64,000 nucleotides of DNA. It comes from Sporobacter sp942492735 (GTDB lineage Bacteria > Bacillota > Clostridia > Oscillospirales > Oscillospiraceae). The stretch is taken from positions 620,001 through 684,000 of the forward strand of contig OW818648.1 of the NCBI GenBank assembly GCA_942492735.1, written 5' to 3'. Position 1 is the first letter of the stretch, and each line of letters begins with the position of its first letter. Below, piece by piece: positions 34,076-41,882 of the stretch. Below the pieces are notes generated by a model, which had not been told where the DNA came from, did no database searches, and saw nothing but the letters and a program-made list of their open reading frames with translations. The translations under genes were made by a program, and so were the position numbers.

Positions 34076-34543
34076 TTATAATTGATTACCGCAGCCGCCG
34101 CAAAAACGTGTTCCCGGCGGGTTTTCCTGGCCGCAGCCTGTGCAGAAGGCTTTCTTCGCCCCGAGCTTTGTACCGCAATCCTGGCAAAACTTAACACCCT
34201 CAGGATTTTTGGCTCCGCAGTTTGGGCAGCTCAGCCGCTCCTCGGTTTCTTTTTTAGCCTGCTCCGCCGCTTTAATTTCCTGCTGCTTCAAATTCAGCTT
34301 AGACTCCGCCGCGGCAAGATTGGCCTGTATGAGCTGGAGCCTGCTTTTCTGTTCGAGAAAAGCATTGGGATTCTGCGCGTAGGCCAGTTTGCCTATTTCT
34401 GTATAGACCGCTGATTCCTGGGTCTTCAGGTCGCTGAGCTCTGTTTGCGAATTCATCAGTATGACGTTCGGATCATCTTGCGGCAAAAATCCGGATAATC
34501 CCTTCATCAAGCCGCCCAAACCGCCAAATAGATCATTTGCCAT
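34076..34543 (-). CDS. Zinc-ribbon protein with coiled coil
   Basis: A 155-residue cytoplasmic protein. An N-terminal Gly/Leu-rich start (MANDLFGGLGGLMKGL) is followed by a long coiled coil (~35-100), then two C-terminal zinc ribbons: CPNCGAKNPEGVKFCQDCG and CTGCGQENPPGTRFCGGCG. AGGAGA precedes the ATG. Such proteins are common in Clostridia and are usually unannotated. Role unknown; protein-protein or nucleic-acid contacts are plausible. Confidence 0.75.
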   Translation of the reverse strand: MANDLFGGLGGLMKGLSGFLPQDDPNVILMNSQTELSDLKTQESAVYTEIGKLAYAQNPNAFLEQKSRLQLIQANLAAAESKLNLKQQEIKAAEQAKKETEERLSCPNCGAKNPEGVKFCQDCGTKLGAKKAFCTGCGQENPPGTRFCGGCGNQL

Positions 34544-34743
34544 AAGAATCTCTCCTTTGATTTTAATGAGCTCATTATACTATCCCAAAATGCAGAAGTC
34601 CACACGCTGCTGCGCTGAAATACAACTTAACAGCCTCACTACAAATCTCGGTAACTTAATCACCGATATTCCAGCCTCAATAGGTTAACTTTATGCTCAT
34701 AGGTTTTAGTTGCTGTCGAATTAAGCTGAATAGGATTTATAAA

Positions 34744-34989
34744 ATGAAAAAGAAGCTATACTCGCATCTCAGCATCGGTACGCTGATCATCGGCGTTGCT
34801 GCCGGCGGATACGCGCTGCTCAAGATATATATCGTCAGCGCCCCTCTTCCCGCCGGGACTTGTCCGGTCATCAATAACCGACCGCTTCTTTATATTGGTA
34901 TTGTAATGTGCGTGCTGTCGTTTGTTTTTTCTTTATTGGAGCAACACGCAAAAAAACAGAGCAGGACTCAGGAAGAGGTGCTTCGTTAA
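34744..34989 (+). CDS. Small membrane protein (81 aa) heading the metalloid/peptide operon
   Basis: An 81-residue protein with two predicted membrane helices (IGTLIIGVAAGGYALLKIYI and LLYIGIVMCVLSFVFSLL), joined by a short outside loop with one Cys, and a basic tail (EQHAKKQSRTQ). The ATG at 34744 has AGGA 8 bases upstream. Its stop TAA overlaps the next gene's ATG (TAATG), so it is coupled to the methyltransferase. It is the first gene of the operon that continues to 40343. No family is recognised; an anchor or accessory subunit is possible. Confidence 0.6.
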   Translation: MKKKLYSHLSIGTLIIGVAAGGYALLKIYIVSAPLPAGTCPVINNRPLLYIGIVMCVLSFVFSLLEQHAKKQSRTQEEVLR

Positions 34990-35612
34990 TGGTCGAGGAA
35001 ATTCAAAAAAGGTATACCCAGGAAGCCGCCGGAGGCTGCGGGCTGGGCTGCGGCAACAATATCGCATTTTTGAACATTACACCGGGTGAATGTATTTTAG
35101 ACCTCGGCTGCGGCAGCGGCAATGAAACCGTTGAGGTGGCAAGGCTCACGGGTCCCGAGGGTGTTTCCTACGGTATGGACATGACGGATGCTATGATTGT
35201 CAAGGCGGCGTCGATGGCTGAAACAATGGGGTTATCCAATGCCAAATTCATAAAAGGGAATATTGAGCATCTCCCTTTTGAGGATGACAGCTTCGACGCT
35301 ATCATGAGCAATTGCGTTATCAACCACGCTCAAGACAAAAAAAAGGTCTATCGCGAGATATATCGAGTCCTAAAAACGAGTGGCAGGTTTGTTATATCTG
35401 ACGCTGTAACAAAAGAGCCGCTCCCCGAGAGTGTAAAAAACGACCCCGAGGCCTGGGCGCAATGCTACGGCGGCGCTGTTACGGAGCAGGAATATCTTAA
35501 CGTAATTCATAACGCCGGATTTGAGAAAGTAAAGATTCTTAAACGACGGGAATATATCAAAAATACATTTGATTTTATCAGTCTCACCATTCTGGCTGAG
35601 AAAAATAAATAA
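34989..35612 (+). CDS. arsM: ArsM-type SAM-dependent methyltransferase
   Basis: A 207-residue class I methyltransferase of the arsenite methyltransferase type. The SAM motif is LDLGCGSGNE. Three cysteine positions match the ArsM pattern: Cys in the N-terminal GGCGLGCGNN, Cys in SNCVINHAQDK, and Cys in AQCYGGAVTEQEYL. They are the As(III)-binding residues in characterised ArsM enzymes, so trivalent metalloid methylation is likely, though a different thiophilic substrate is possible. The start ATG overlaps the preceding stop. The protein is shorter than typical ArsM (~260-280). The Cys-rich peptide gene follows 21 bases later. Confidence 0.75.
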   Translation: MVEEIQKRYTQEAAGGCGLGCGNNIAFLNITPGECILDLGCGSGNETVEVARLTGPEGVSYGMDMTDAMIVKAASMAETMGLSNAKFIKGNIEHLPFEDDSFDAIMSNCVINHAQDKKKVYREIYRVLKTSGRFVISDAVTKEPLPESVKNDPEAWAQCYGGAVTEQEYLNVIHNAGFEKVKILKRREYIKNTFDFISLTILAEKNK

Positions 35613-35633
35613 GAGACGAAAGGAGGCGCCCAA

Positions 35634-35741
35634 ATGAAAAAGGTGACCAAAAAGGAGACTGCTCCGTGCAGCTGCGCGACATTCGTTACAGCACAGTGCT
35701 GCTCCAAATCGTCGAAGGTTGTGGCCGGCTGCCACGACTGA
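35634..35741 (+). CDS. Cysteine-rich small peptide (35 aa), candidate RiPP precursor
   Basis: ATG at 35634 has a textbook ribosome site (GAAAGGAGG, 7 bases). The 35 residues split into a basic leader-like start (MKKVTKKETAP) and a Cys-rich core with Cys12, Cys14, Cys22, Cys23 and Cys33, ending GCHD. It lies between an ArsM-type methyltransferase and a radical SAM/SPASM protein, and a strong hairpin separates it from the latter. This is the usual layout of a ribosomally made peptide and its maturase. The peptide could be the maturase substrate or a metal-binding carrier; no known precursor family is recognised. Confidence 0.7.
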   Translation: MKKVTKKETAPCSCATFVTAQCCSKSSKVVAGCHD

Positions 35742-35744
35742 TGA

Positions 35745-35772
35745 ATTGGGGCAGCTGCGAGGCTGCCCCAAT
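35745..35772 (+). terminator. Hairpin between Cys-rich peptide and radical SAM gene
   Basis: ATTGGGGCAGC (35745-35755) pairs perfectly with GCTGCCCCAAT (35762-35772) around 6 bases, 4 bases after the peptide stop. No long T-run follows, so it would attenuate or stabilise rather than fully stop transcription, giving more peptide mRNA than maturase mRNA. Confidence 0.65.
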
Positions 35773-35846
35773 ATTCATTTATCAAGTAAATTAAGAAGGC
35801 TTTCGCTCCATTTTATGAAGCCGATAACGAATAGAGGAAATATACC

Positions 35847-37979
35847 ATGATTCTCGCTAAAAATAACATCATCGTAAAAATCAGAGACAGCCATGATTAC
35901 GCCATTTTCAACCCGCTCTCAGGGAGTTTTGATATCATGGATGAACAGGATCATAACGCGCTAAGCGACGTCGGCGACGGAAAGACTGTGGATATGGACT
36001 TCACAGACTATTTGCTGGAACGCGGGTATGCTTATCAAAGCGCTGCAGATGAACAAAACACCTACATGACGGCATATGCTGATTTTAAGAAAGAAATTGA
36101 CACCTCGCAAATTCAGCTGATGCTGATACCGACATATGGCTGCAACCTAGCCTGTGTTTACTGCTACCAGCACGGCGTTGACGCTGCGCATAAAATTATA
36201 ACAAAAGAGACCGTCGACGCTTTTTTTGATTATACGCAGAAGAATTTCACCGATCACGGAAAAAAGCCGTTTATCACCCTGTTCGGCGGGGAGCCACTCA
36301 TCAACAGTCCGTCACAGAGACAGATTATCAGCTATATCGTCGATAGGTGCGCCAAGGAAGGATACGAAATTGCCGCCGTAACGAACGGCTTCGATTTTGT
36401 CGACTACGTCGATATACTGAAAAAGGCACGTATCAAGGAAATACAATTCACGCTTGACGGCAGCCGGGACATCCATAATCAGCGACGGGCGACAGCGAAC
36501 GGCAAAGGGACCTTTGACAGCGTTATTGAAGGAATTCAAGCTGCCATCAGTGCGGACATCCCTATCAATCTCCGCACGGTTGTCGATCTCGAAAATATTG
36601 AGGACCTCGTACGGCTGGCTGATTATCTCGATTCAAGAGGCTGGCTCGATCTGCCTCCTGAGCGCTTTAAGACCCAGATTGGACGCAACTATGAGCTGTT
36701 CAACTGTTATGCCAAGCCGCAGCATCTTATGACGCAGGTCGAACTATGGGCAGAATATTCAAAGCTCAGTAAACTCTATCCGGTTCTCGCAAAGTTTCAC
36801 CGTCCGAATTTCTATGGTATCCGCCATCTTGTGGATACGGGCGCGCTCTATATGGCGAGCTTTGATACCTGCCCCGCCTGTAAAACCGAATGGGTTTTTG
36901 ATCTGAATGGTGAGATATACGGATGCACGGCCAGCTGCGGACGTCAGGAATACCTGCTGGGTACATATTACCCGGAGGTTCACCTCAATCACGACGCCGT
37001 CAGCTGCTGGCGAGATCGGAATGTCCTGACAATCGAGAAATGCCGGGATTGCAAATACGATGTGATATGCGGCGGCGGCTGCGGCGTCGTTGCAGCCAAC
37101 AAGAATGGCGGCAGCATACTGTCTCCGGACTGCAGACCTATTCAGGGAATTGCCGAAATCGGTATCAATCATTATTTTGACGACATCAGAGAGCTGACCG
37201 AGGCATCGCCTGATGCGCCTGCCCTCGTCGACAAAGTGCGTGAAACGGATAGCTCCTGCTGCAGCGGAAGCAGCAACGCAACCGGCTGTGTCGTCTGCGG
37301 GAGCGCGCTTATTTATACCGACAAATCGTTAACTGAAACATGTCATATCTGCGGCAAAACCTTTGAATCACCCACTATATGCCAAAATGGTCACTATATC
37401 TGCGATAGTTGTCATAGCGGAGATATTTTAACAAAAGTCGAAAATTTCCTGGCCGCTACACAAGAGCAGGATCCGATTGCTTTGGCAAAGAAGGTCTTTG
37501 ATCTGCCGGGGCTCAAAATGCACGGCCCTGAATATCACAGCATCGTTCCGGCTGTTCTTGTGACTGCCTATCAAAACAAGAATAAAATCCGGAATCCAGA
37601 CGCCGTCAAAGAAGCATTCCGTCGCGGGAAGGACGTCAAAGGCGGCAGCTGCGGATCCAACGGCGGCTGCGGCGCGGCAATTGGCGCCGGCGCAGCAGCA
37701 TCTATAATCGAAAAAGCGACGCCAATGTCGATAAACGAACGCGGTAATGCGCTCAAAATGTCTGGACAAGCGCTGCTTGCTATCAGCAAACATAGCGGCC
37801 CGCGCTGCTGTAAGCGCGACGCTATAACGTCCATCCAGTCCTTTGTGAAACACTCAGGGTATTTTGACGGCCTAGACATCTCAAAATACGTCTGCAAGCA
37901 GTTCAAGGCAAACAAAGAGTGTATCGGCACTAAATGTCCATTCTTCCAAACAGTGAAAATAACGGCGAAAGGCAAATGA
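35847..37979 (+). CDS. Radical SAM/SPASM peptide maturase-like protein with C-terminal zinc/DUF5714-like domain
   Basis: A 710-residue enzyme. Residues ~1-85 resemble the small N-terminal region of peptide maturases. The radical SAM motif Cys99-x3-Cys103-x2-Cys106 (GCNLACVYCYQ) opens the barrel, with FGGEPL after it. A SPASM-type auxiliary cluster region follows (~350-430: CPACKTEW, GCTASCG, CRDCKYDVICGGGCG). The last ~240 residues are an added domain with zinc-type pairs (CVVCG, CHICG, CDSCH) and a Cys/Gly-rich stretch GGSCGSNGGCG, recalled as DUF5714. RBS AGAGGAAA. Between the Cys-rich peptide and a thioredoxin reductase fusion, it probably modifies the peptide, most likely at Cys. Confidence 0.78.
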   Translation: MILAKNNIIVKIRDSHDYAIFNPLSGSFDIMDEQDHNALSDVGDGKTVDMDFTDYLLERGYAYQSAADEQNTYMTAYADFKKEIDTSQIQLMLIPTYGCNLACVYCYQHGVDAAHKIITKETVDAFFDYTQKNFTDHGKKPFITLFGGEPLINSPSQRQIISYIVDRCAKEGYEIAAVTNGFDFVDYVDILKKARIKEIQFTLDGSRDIHNQRRATANGKGTFDSVIEGIQAAISADIPINLRTVVDLENIEDLVRLADYLDSRGWLDLPPERFKTQIGRNYELFNCYAKPQHLMTQVELWAEYSKLSKLYPVLAKFHRPNFYGIRHLVDTGALYMASFDTCPACKTEWVFDLNGEIYGCTASCGRQEYLLGTYYPEVHLNHDAVSCWRDRNVLTIEKCRDCKYDVICGGGCGVVAANKNGGSILSPDCRPIQGIAEIGINHYFDDIRELTEASPDAPALVDKVRETDSSCCSGSSNATGCVVCGSALIYTDKSLTETCHICGKTFESPTICQNGHYICDSCHSGDILTKVENFLAATQEQDPIALAKKVFDLPGLKMHGPEYHSIVPAVLVTAYQNKNKIRNPDAVKEAFRRGKDVKGGSCGSNGGCGAAIGAGAAASIIEKATPMSINERGNALKMSGQALLAISKHSGPRCCKRDAITSIQSFVKHSGYFDGLDISKYVCKQFKANKECIGTKCPFFQTVKITAKGK

Positions 37980-37982
37980 ACG

Positions 37983-39260
37983 ATGACACACAACATCTTA
38001 CATATTAACAACGATGCGTTTGAGGATACAGTACTGTGCAGCAAGCTCCCGGTAATTGTCGATTTTTTCTCCGACGACTGCCCCCCATGTGAGGTCCTGG
38101 CGCCCATCTTTGAAAAAATGGCAGAGAAATATGATGGTCACATCAAATTTGTTAAGATATTCAGGCAGGAAAACCGCACGCTCGCCAGCAGCCTGAATGT
38201 CCTAGGTAGCCCAACCGTGTTGTTTTTCAAGGACGGCGTCGAGGTCGGCAACCGCCTGACCGGCTATATGAATAAGCCGCAGGTCAGATGTGCAATTGAG
38301 GACATCCTGGGAGATGTGCTGCCAAAGGAGCCGATGAAACGCGTTGACTGTGAGGTGCTTATCCTTGGCGCAGGACCTGCAGGCCTGTCCGCTGCGATTT
38401 ATGCTGCGCGGGCGAAGCGCCAAACCGTTGTCGTCGATATCAGTGTGGTCGGCGGTCAGGCGGCGTCGACCTTCCATATAGAAAACTATCCCGGTACTAA
38501 AGGCGTGATTCGGGGTAAGGAGCTCATTGATAATATGCTCGAGCAGGCTGAAAGCTTCGGCGTAAAAATCCATGACCTAAAGGAAATCTTTGAGGTAAAT
38601 TTAACGGAGAAAATCAAGTATGTCCGAACTGAGGACGCCGAATACTTCGCGCAAACAGTTATTATTGCTTCCGGCGCCAGTCCCAAGGCGCTGCCCGCCC
38701 TGCACGCTGACGAATACAAAGGGCGTGGTATTCATTACTGCGCAACTTGCGACGGCACCATGTATCAGGACAGAAAGATTGTCGTGATCGGCGGCGGAGA
38801 TGCCGCTGTTGAGGAGGCGCTCTTCCTGACGAAGTTCGCTTCGCATGTCACGCTCATTCACCGCAGTCAGTTCAGGGCGGCTCAATCGGCTTTGGACAAA
38901 ATGTTCGGCAATGATAAAATAGATGTCATCACAGATGCCAGAGTCACCAAAGTCAACGGTGCGCAACACGCGCTGACGAGCGTTGTCATCGAAAACGTAA
39001 AGACAGGCGAAACATATGAATACCCCACAGAGGGCGCCTTTGTATACATCGGTGTCGAGCCGGCTTCGCAGCCCTACAAAGGCCAGCTTGCACTTGATGA
39101 GGCCGGTTATATTCTCGCCGGCGAGGATACCAAGTCTAATATCGAGGGTGTTTTTGCTGTGGGCGATATTCGCAAAAAAGCCATTCGCCAGGTCATCACC
39201 GCCGCATCCGACGGCGCTGTTGCCGGTATTATGGCCGAGAGGTACCTGTCAGGGCATTGA
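37983..39260 (+). CDS. Thioredoxin-thioredoxin reductase fusion protein
   Basis: A 425-residue fusion. Residues ~1-108 are a thioredoxin domain with active site Cys33-Pro-Pro-Cys36 (SDDCPPCEVL), an unusual dipeptide. Residues ~115-425 are a thioredoxin reductase: FAD motif LGAGPAGLSAAIYAARA, the redox pair Cys253-x2-Cys256 (CATCDG), NADPH motif GGGDAAVEEA, and the C-terminal FAVGDI. It would carry NADPH electrons to a thiol target in one protein, for example the Cys-rich peptide or oxidised metalloid. The gene starts 4 bases after the radical SAM stop. Similar fusions occur elsewhere, but the pairing with a peptide maturase is unusual. Confidence 0.88.
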   Translation: MTHNILHINNDAFEDTVLCSKLPVIVDFFSDDCPPCEVLAPIFEKMAEKYDGHIKFVKIFRQENRTLASSLNVLGSPTVLFFKDGVEVGNRLTGYMNKPQVRCAIEDILGDVLPKEPMKRVDCEVLILGAGPAGLSAAIYAARAKRQTVVVDISVVGGQAASTFHIENYPGTKGVIRGKELIDNMLEQAESFGVKIHDLKEIFEVNLTEKIKYVRTEDAEYFAQTVIIASGASPKALPALHADEYKGRGIHYCATCDGTMYQDRKIVVIGGGDAAVEEALFLTKFASHVTLIHRSQFRAAQSALDKMFGNDKIDVITDARVTKVNGAQHALTSVVIENVKTGETYEYPTEGAFVYIGVEPASQPYKGQLALDEAGYILAGEDTKSNIEGVFAVGDIRKKAIRQVITAASDGAVAGIMAERYLSGH

Positions 39261-39324
39261 TTTTAGTTTTCAACAGCACATGTAATCGTCACGGACTTCA
39301 TAATGATAAATTGGCGGTGAGATA

Positions 39325-39810
39325 TTGGATACCTTAATTTTTTACGGATTGGCGCTCGTTTTCTTATCAATATCGTTTGTTAAGGATAGAAAGAAAACGC
39401 TGACAGCACTTAAAAAAGCGTGGAAGTCGTTTGAAAACATTCTTCCGCAATTTCTTGTTGTTATTTTAGTGATCGGTGTTATGCTTGCTGTCTTGAATCC
39501 GGAAGTCATTTCTAAATTGATTGGCGCTGATTCCGGCTGGTACGGCACGATTATTGCGGCATTAATCGGCGCAATTACGCTGATCCCGGCTTTTGTTGCT
39601 TTTCCGACGGCGGCAATGCTTCTTGATGCCGGCGCAGGGCTGATGCAGATTGCTGCATTTGTCTCGTCACTGATGATGGTTGGTGTTGTTACCATGCCGA
39701 TAGAGATCAAGTATTTTGGGAAAAAGCTCACCATTATCAGGAATCTTTTGGCGTTCGTGTTTTCTTTTGTTGTCGCACTGATAATCAGTTGGGTGGTTGG
39801 TAAAGTATGA
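39325..39810 (+). CDS. ArsP/DUF318-like permease, half A
   Basis: A 161-residue membrane protein with about four helices. The start is TTG (39325) behind GGTGAG. The motif region PAFVAFPTAAMLLDAGAG is typical of the permease family that includes the organoarsenical exporter ArsP, normally a single ~300-350-residue protein. Its stop overlaps the start of half B by 4 bases, so the two chains are made together and probably assemble as one transporter. Inferred role: export of the operon's methylated metalloid or modified peptide. Confidence 0.72.
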   Translation: MDTLIFYGLALVFLSISFVKDRKKTLTALKKAWKSFENILPQFLVVILVIGVMLAVLNPEVISKLIGADSGWYGTIIAALIGAITLIPAFVAFPTAAMLLDAGAGLMQIAAFVSSLMMVGVVTMPIEIKYFGKKLTIIRNLLAFVFSFVVALIISWVVGKV

Positions 39811-40343
39811 AAAAAATATTAAAACGGTACGCTGCTTTTATCGCGGCTTTGATCGCAATGGGCGTGTTGACATTGTTTTTCCGCGATATCGGCTTGAAGG
39901 CAATCAGTTTATCCGCATACCAGTTCGCCCAAATGCTGCTCGTTATTCCCCCCATTTTTATCCTGCTGGGGCTCCTTGATGTTTGGATACCGAGAGAAAC
40001 CATGGTGAAATACATGGGTGAAGGCTCAGGCCTCAAAGGAATTATCTTGTCGATAATACTTGGCTCGGCGGCTGCCGGACCGTTATATGGGGCATTTCCT
40101 GTTGCTGCGGTGTTTATGAAAAAAGGTGTGAAATTCAGCAATATTATGATCTTTATCGGCGCCTGGTCAACCACAAAGGTCCCGATGTTCCTGTTTGAGA
40201 TGGCGGCGCTTGGCACCAAATTTGCCGTTACCCGGCTTTTGATCGATATCCCGGGCATTATCATTATTGCGTTCGTATTATCCAAGCTCGTATCAAAAAA
40301 GGAAGTCGAAGCACTTTATAAGAATGCTGAAAATATCAGCTAA
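39807..40343 (+). CDS. ArsP/DUF318-like permease, half B
   Basis: A 178-residue membrane protein with about five helices and the family motif SAAAGPLYGAFPVAAVFMKKG, which parallels PTAAML in half A. The ATG overlaps the preceding stop (ATGA). Together with half A it equals one full-length permease, split into two genes. It is followed by a terminator that ends the operon. The substrate is unknown; the Pro and Gly-rich loop is where ArsP-type carriers handle substrate. Confidence 0.72.
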   Translation: MKKILKRYAAFIAALIAMGVLTLFFRDIGLKAISLSAYQFAQMLLVIPPIFILLGLLDVWIPRETMVKYMGEGSGLKGIILSIILGSAAAGPLYGAFPVAAVFMKKGVKFSNIMIFIGAWSTTKVPMFLFEMAALGTKFAVTRLLIDIPGIIIIAFVLSKLVSKKEVEALYKNAENIS

Positions 40344-40369
40344 CATCATTTAGGCTATAAATTAAGTAA

Positions 40370-40404
40370 GGAACCCGAAAGCCGTTCAAGGCATTCGGGT
40401 TCCT
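40370..40404 (+). terminator. Terminator of the peptide/metalloid operon
   Basis: GGAACCCGAA pairs perfectly with TTCGGGTTCC around a 14-base loop, followed by TTATACTG; 27 bases after the last permease stop. Confidence 0.7.
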
Positions 40405-40411
40405 TATACTG

Positions 40412-40536
40412 TTCTTCCATAAACACAATGAGATATCAGCATATCCTGCGTTACTTGTCATTCCCGCGCAGGCGGGAATCCAGTCTCCCAGGTACGTGGA
40501 TTCCCGCCTGCGCGGGAATGACATACGCGGACCATA
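40412..40536. repeat. ~120-bp palindromic element, copy 1 (left of nif island)
   Basis: A 27-bp inverted repeat TGTCATTCCCGCGCAGGCGG... (40456-40482 and 40497-40523) sits inside a longer unit starting TTCTTCCATAAACACAATGA and ending GCGGACCAT. The same unit occurs in reverse orientation at 53770-53892. Peptides such as SFPRRRES and IPACAGMT come from translating it and are not genes. Confidence 0.85.
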
Positions 40537-40545
40537 TAAATACAC

Positions 40546-40800
40546 TTACGAATAGCCTTGATGCCATTGTGACAGCCATTTGTGTTTATCATTTGCAACA
40601 GCATCCACGATTTCCTGACCTGAATGAAAGTTGTCAAAGGTCCCAGCGGCTATTTCCTTTTCAACCATACTCAGGAGGTTCCCATAATAATCCCCCGCCG
40701 TTATGTTGGTTGTCGTTTGACTGAAATGCTGCTGGCTCTCATCGTCGGCAAGGCGTGAATATTCGTTCTTAACTTGTGCGATTAATTTATCGCGGTTCAT
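40546..40800 (-). CDS. Small hypothetical protein (84 aa)
   Basis: An 84-residue soluble protein starting MNRDKLIAQVKNEYSRLADD, with good ribosome site AAGGAGA. It is helical and acidic, with a Gln/His/Trp-rich end (HKWLSQWHQGYS). No signal, membrane segment or known motif. It lies downstream of the AnfO-like and unknown genes on the same strand, separated by 107 bases, so it could be part of that unit. Function unknown. Confidence 0.6.
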   Translation of the reverse strand: MNRDKLIAQVKNEYSRLADDESQQHFSQTTTNITAGDYYGNLLSMVEKEIAAGTFDNFHSGQEIVDAVANDKHKWLSQWHQGYS

Positions 40801-40906
40801 AACATTTCTCCTTCTGGCATCTTAACAGGCAGAATAATTCCACCCGCTCCACTGTCGTTCCGGGCAATGTTTAGTTTATGTAAGTCCTTCCGTTTTATCC
40901 CGACGA

Positions 40907-41878
40907 TTACTTATTGCCGCAAAGCTTACAGCTTGCGCAGTCTGCACTCGTACAGCCTGTTATGCCACCCTGATATATAACAAAATCATCATCAAAGCTA
41001 AAACACATGGGCTTTCGGAGATAATCGGTAATGACAACAGCCCTTTCCTCATAATCAAAGTCAATTTTCAGCGGTATCATGGTGCTGGAGCACTCGTCGG
41101 CATCCCCGGTGATTTCTTTTGCTTCCAGCGAAAACATCCCGTTCATTTTCGAATTAACAAAAATCCTGTTATCCGAGCAGACAAAACCGGCAATCCGACC
41201 CTGCTTATCAAAACGCAGGGAACTACAGTCTGCATTAATCCCACAGGCGCCGCAATCGTATGCCGAAATGGTGCCAATCGGCGTCTTCAATGAAATTGCA
41301 GCAGCCGGCTCGAAGGATTGGAGCCGCCCGTCTTCAAAGAGTGAGAATCCGTGCCTTGCTCTTATCTCGCCCAGGAGCGCATGTTTGATAACGAGCTGTT
41401 CCTCAGGGAAAAGCGTCACACTTTTAATGCTGCCGCTCTTAAAAAAGCAAATGCTCGAGATCATTGCAGTAAATGACGTGAAGTCAAACTCAAAACGTAG
41501 CGGAATATGAAGCGTCCGTTCGTCCTCCTCTGACCAGAACCCGCTGATTTTGCCGTTGAGCGGAAAAACGCGTTTAACTTCACCCGAGTCATAAAAGGTG
41601 ATGAGCTCTGCAGGGAGCTCGCCGATGGGTGTTAGGACCTCCTGCTGCGCCTCAAGCTCAACGGCCTTAATCATGCCGTTCGTGTGAAAGGTGACAGTGG
41701 ATCTATATTTGCGGCGCGGAGAATCATCCCCGAAAAACGGTATGAGCTCCCCGGCATGCGTCAGGATGATATTTTGCTCCTCGAGTCGGATTCCCCTGAG
41801 CTTTCCGCCCGGATAATAATCCCTCGCCGATATGCCGCTGAAGATCCCGTATGGTGTTTGAAGTGTGTCGGTCGTCAT
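40907..41878 (-). CDS. Unknown protein with internal repeats and C-terminal cysteine cluster
   Basis: A 323-residue protein starting at ATG 41878 (MTTDTLQTPYG), with AAAGGTGG upstream inside the end of the AnfO-like gene, so the two are coupled. It has four or five degenerate MORN-like units, each with a hydrophobic strand, G-x-[IL]-K-x-[VI], and T-P-x-G: TPYGIFSG, TPIGELPA, TPIGTISA. The tail CTSADCASCKLCGNK holds four Cys and could carry a metal or iron-sulfur centre. No family is recognised. Its position suggests a nitrogenase accessory role, but this is inference. Confidence 0.6.
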   Translation of the reverse strand: MTTDTLQTPYGIFSGISARDYYPGGKLRGIRLEEQNIILTHAGELIPFFGDDSPRRKYRSTVTFHTNGMIKAVELEAQQEVLTPIGELPAELITFYDSGEVKRVFPLNGKISGFWSEEDERTLHIPLRFEFDFTSFTAMISSICFFKSGSIKSVTLFPEEQLVIKHALLGEIRARHGFSLFEDGRLQSFEPAAAISLKTPIGTISAYDCGACGINADCSSLRFDKQGRIAGFVCSDNRIFVNSKMNGMFSLEAKEITGDADECSSTMIPLKIDFDYEERAVVITDYLRKPMCFSFDDDFVIYQGGITGCTSADCASCKLCGNK

Positions 41879-41882
41879 GAGA

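Noticed and set aside
36454..37180. Alternative-frame ORFs inside the radical SAM gene
   Set aside because: They overlap a complete radical SAM/SPASM protein and have composition typical of out-of-frame reading.
40428..40724. Peptide with SFPRRRES and IPACAGMT motifs (also in the copy at 53588-53875)
   Set aside because: These are translations of the ~120-bp palindromic element and recur wherever that repeat is read.
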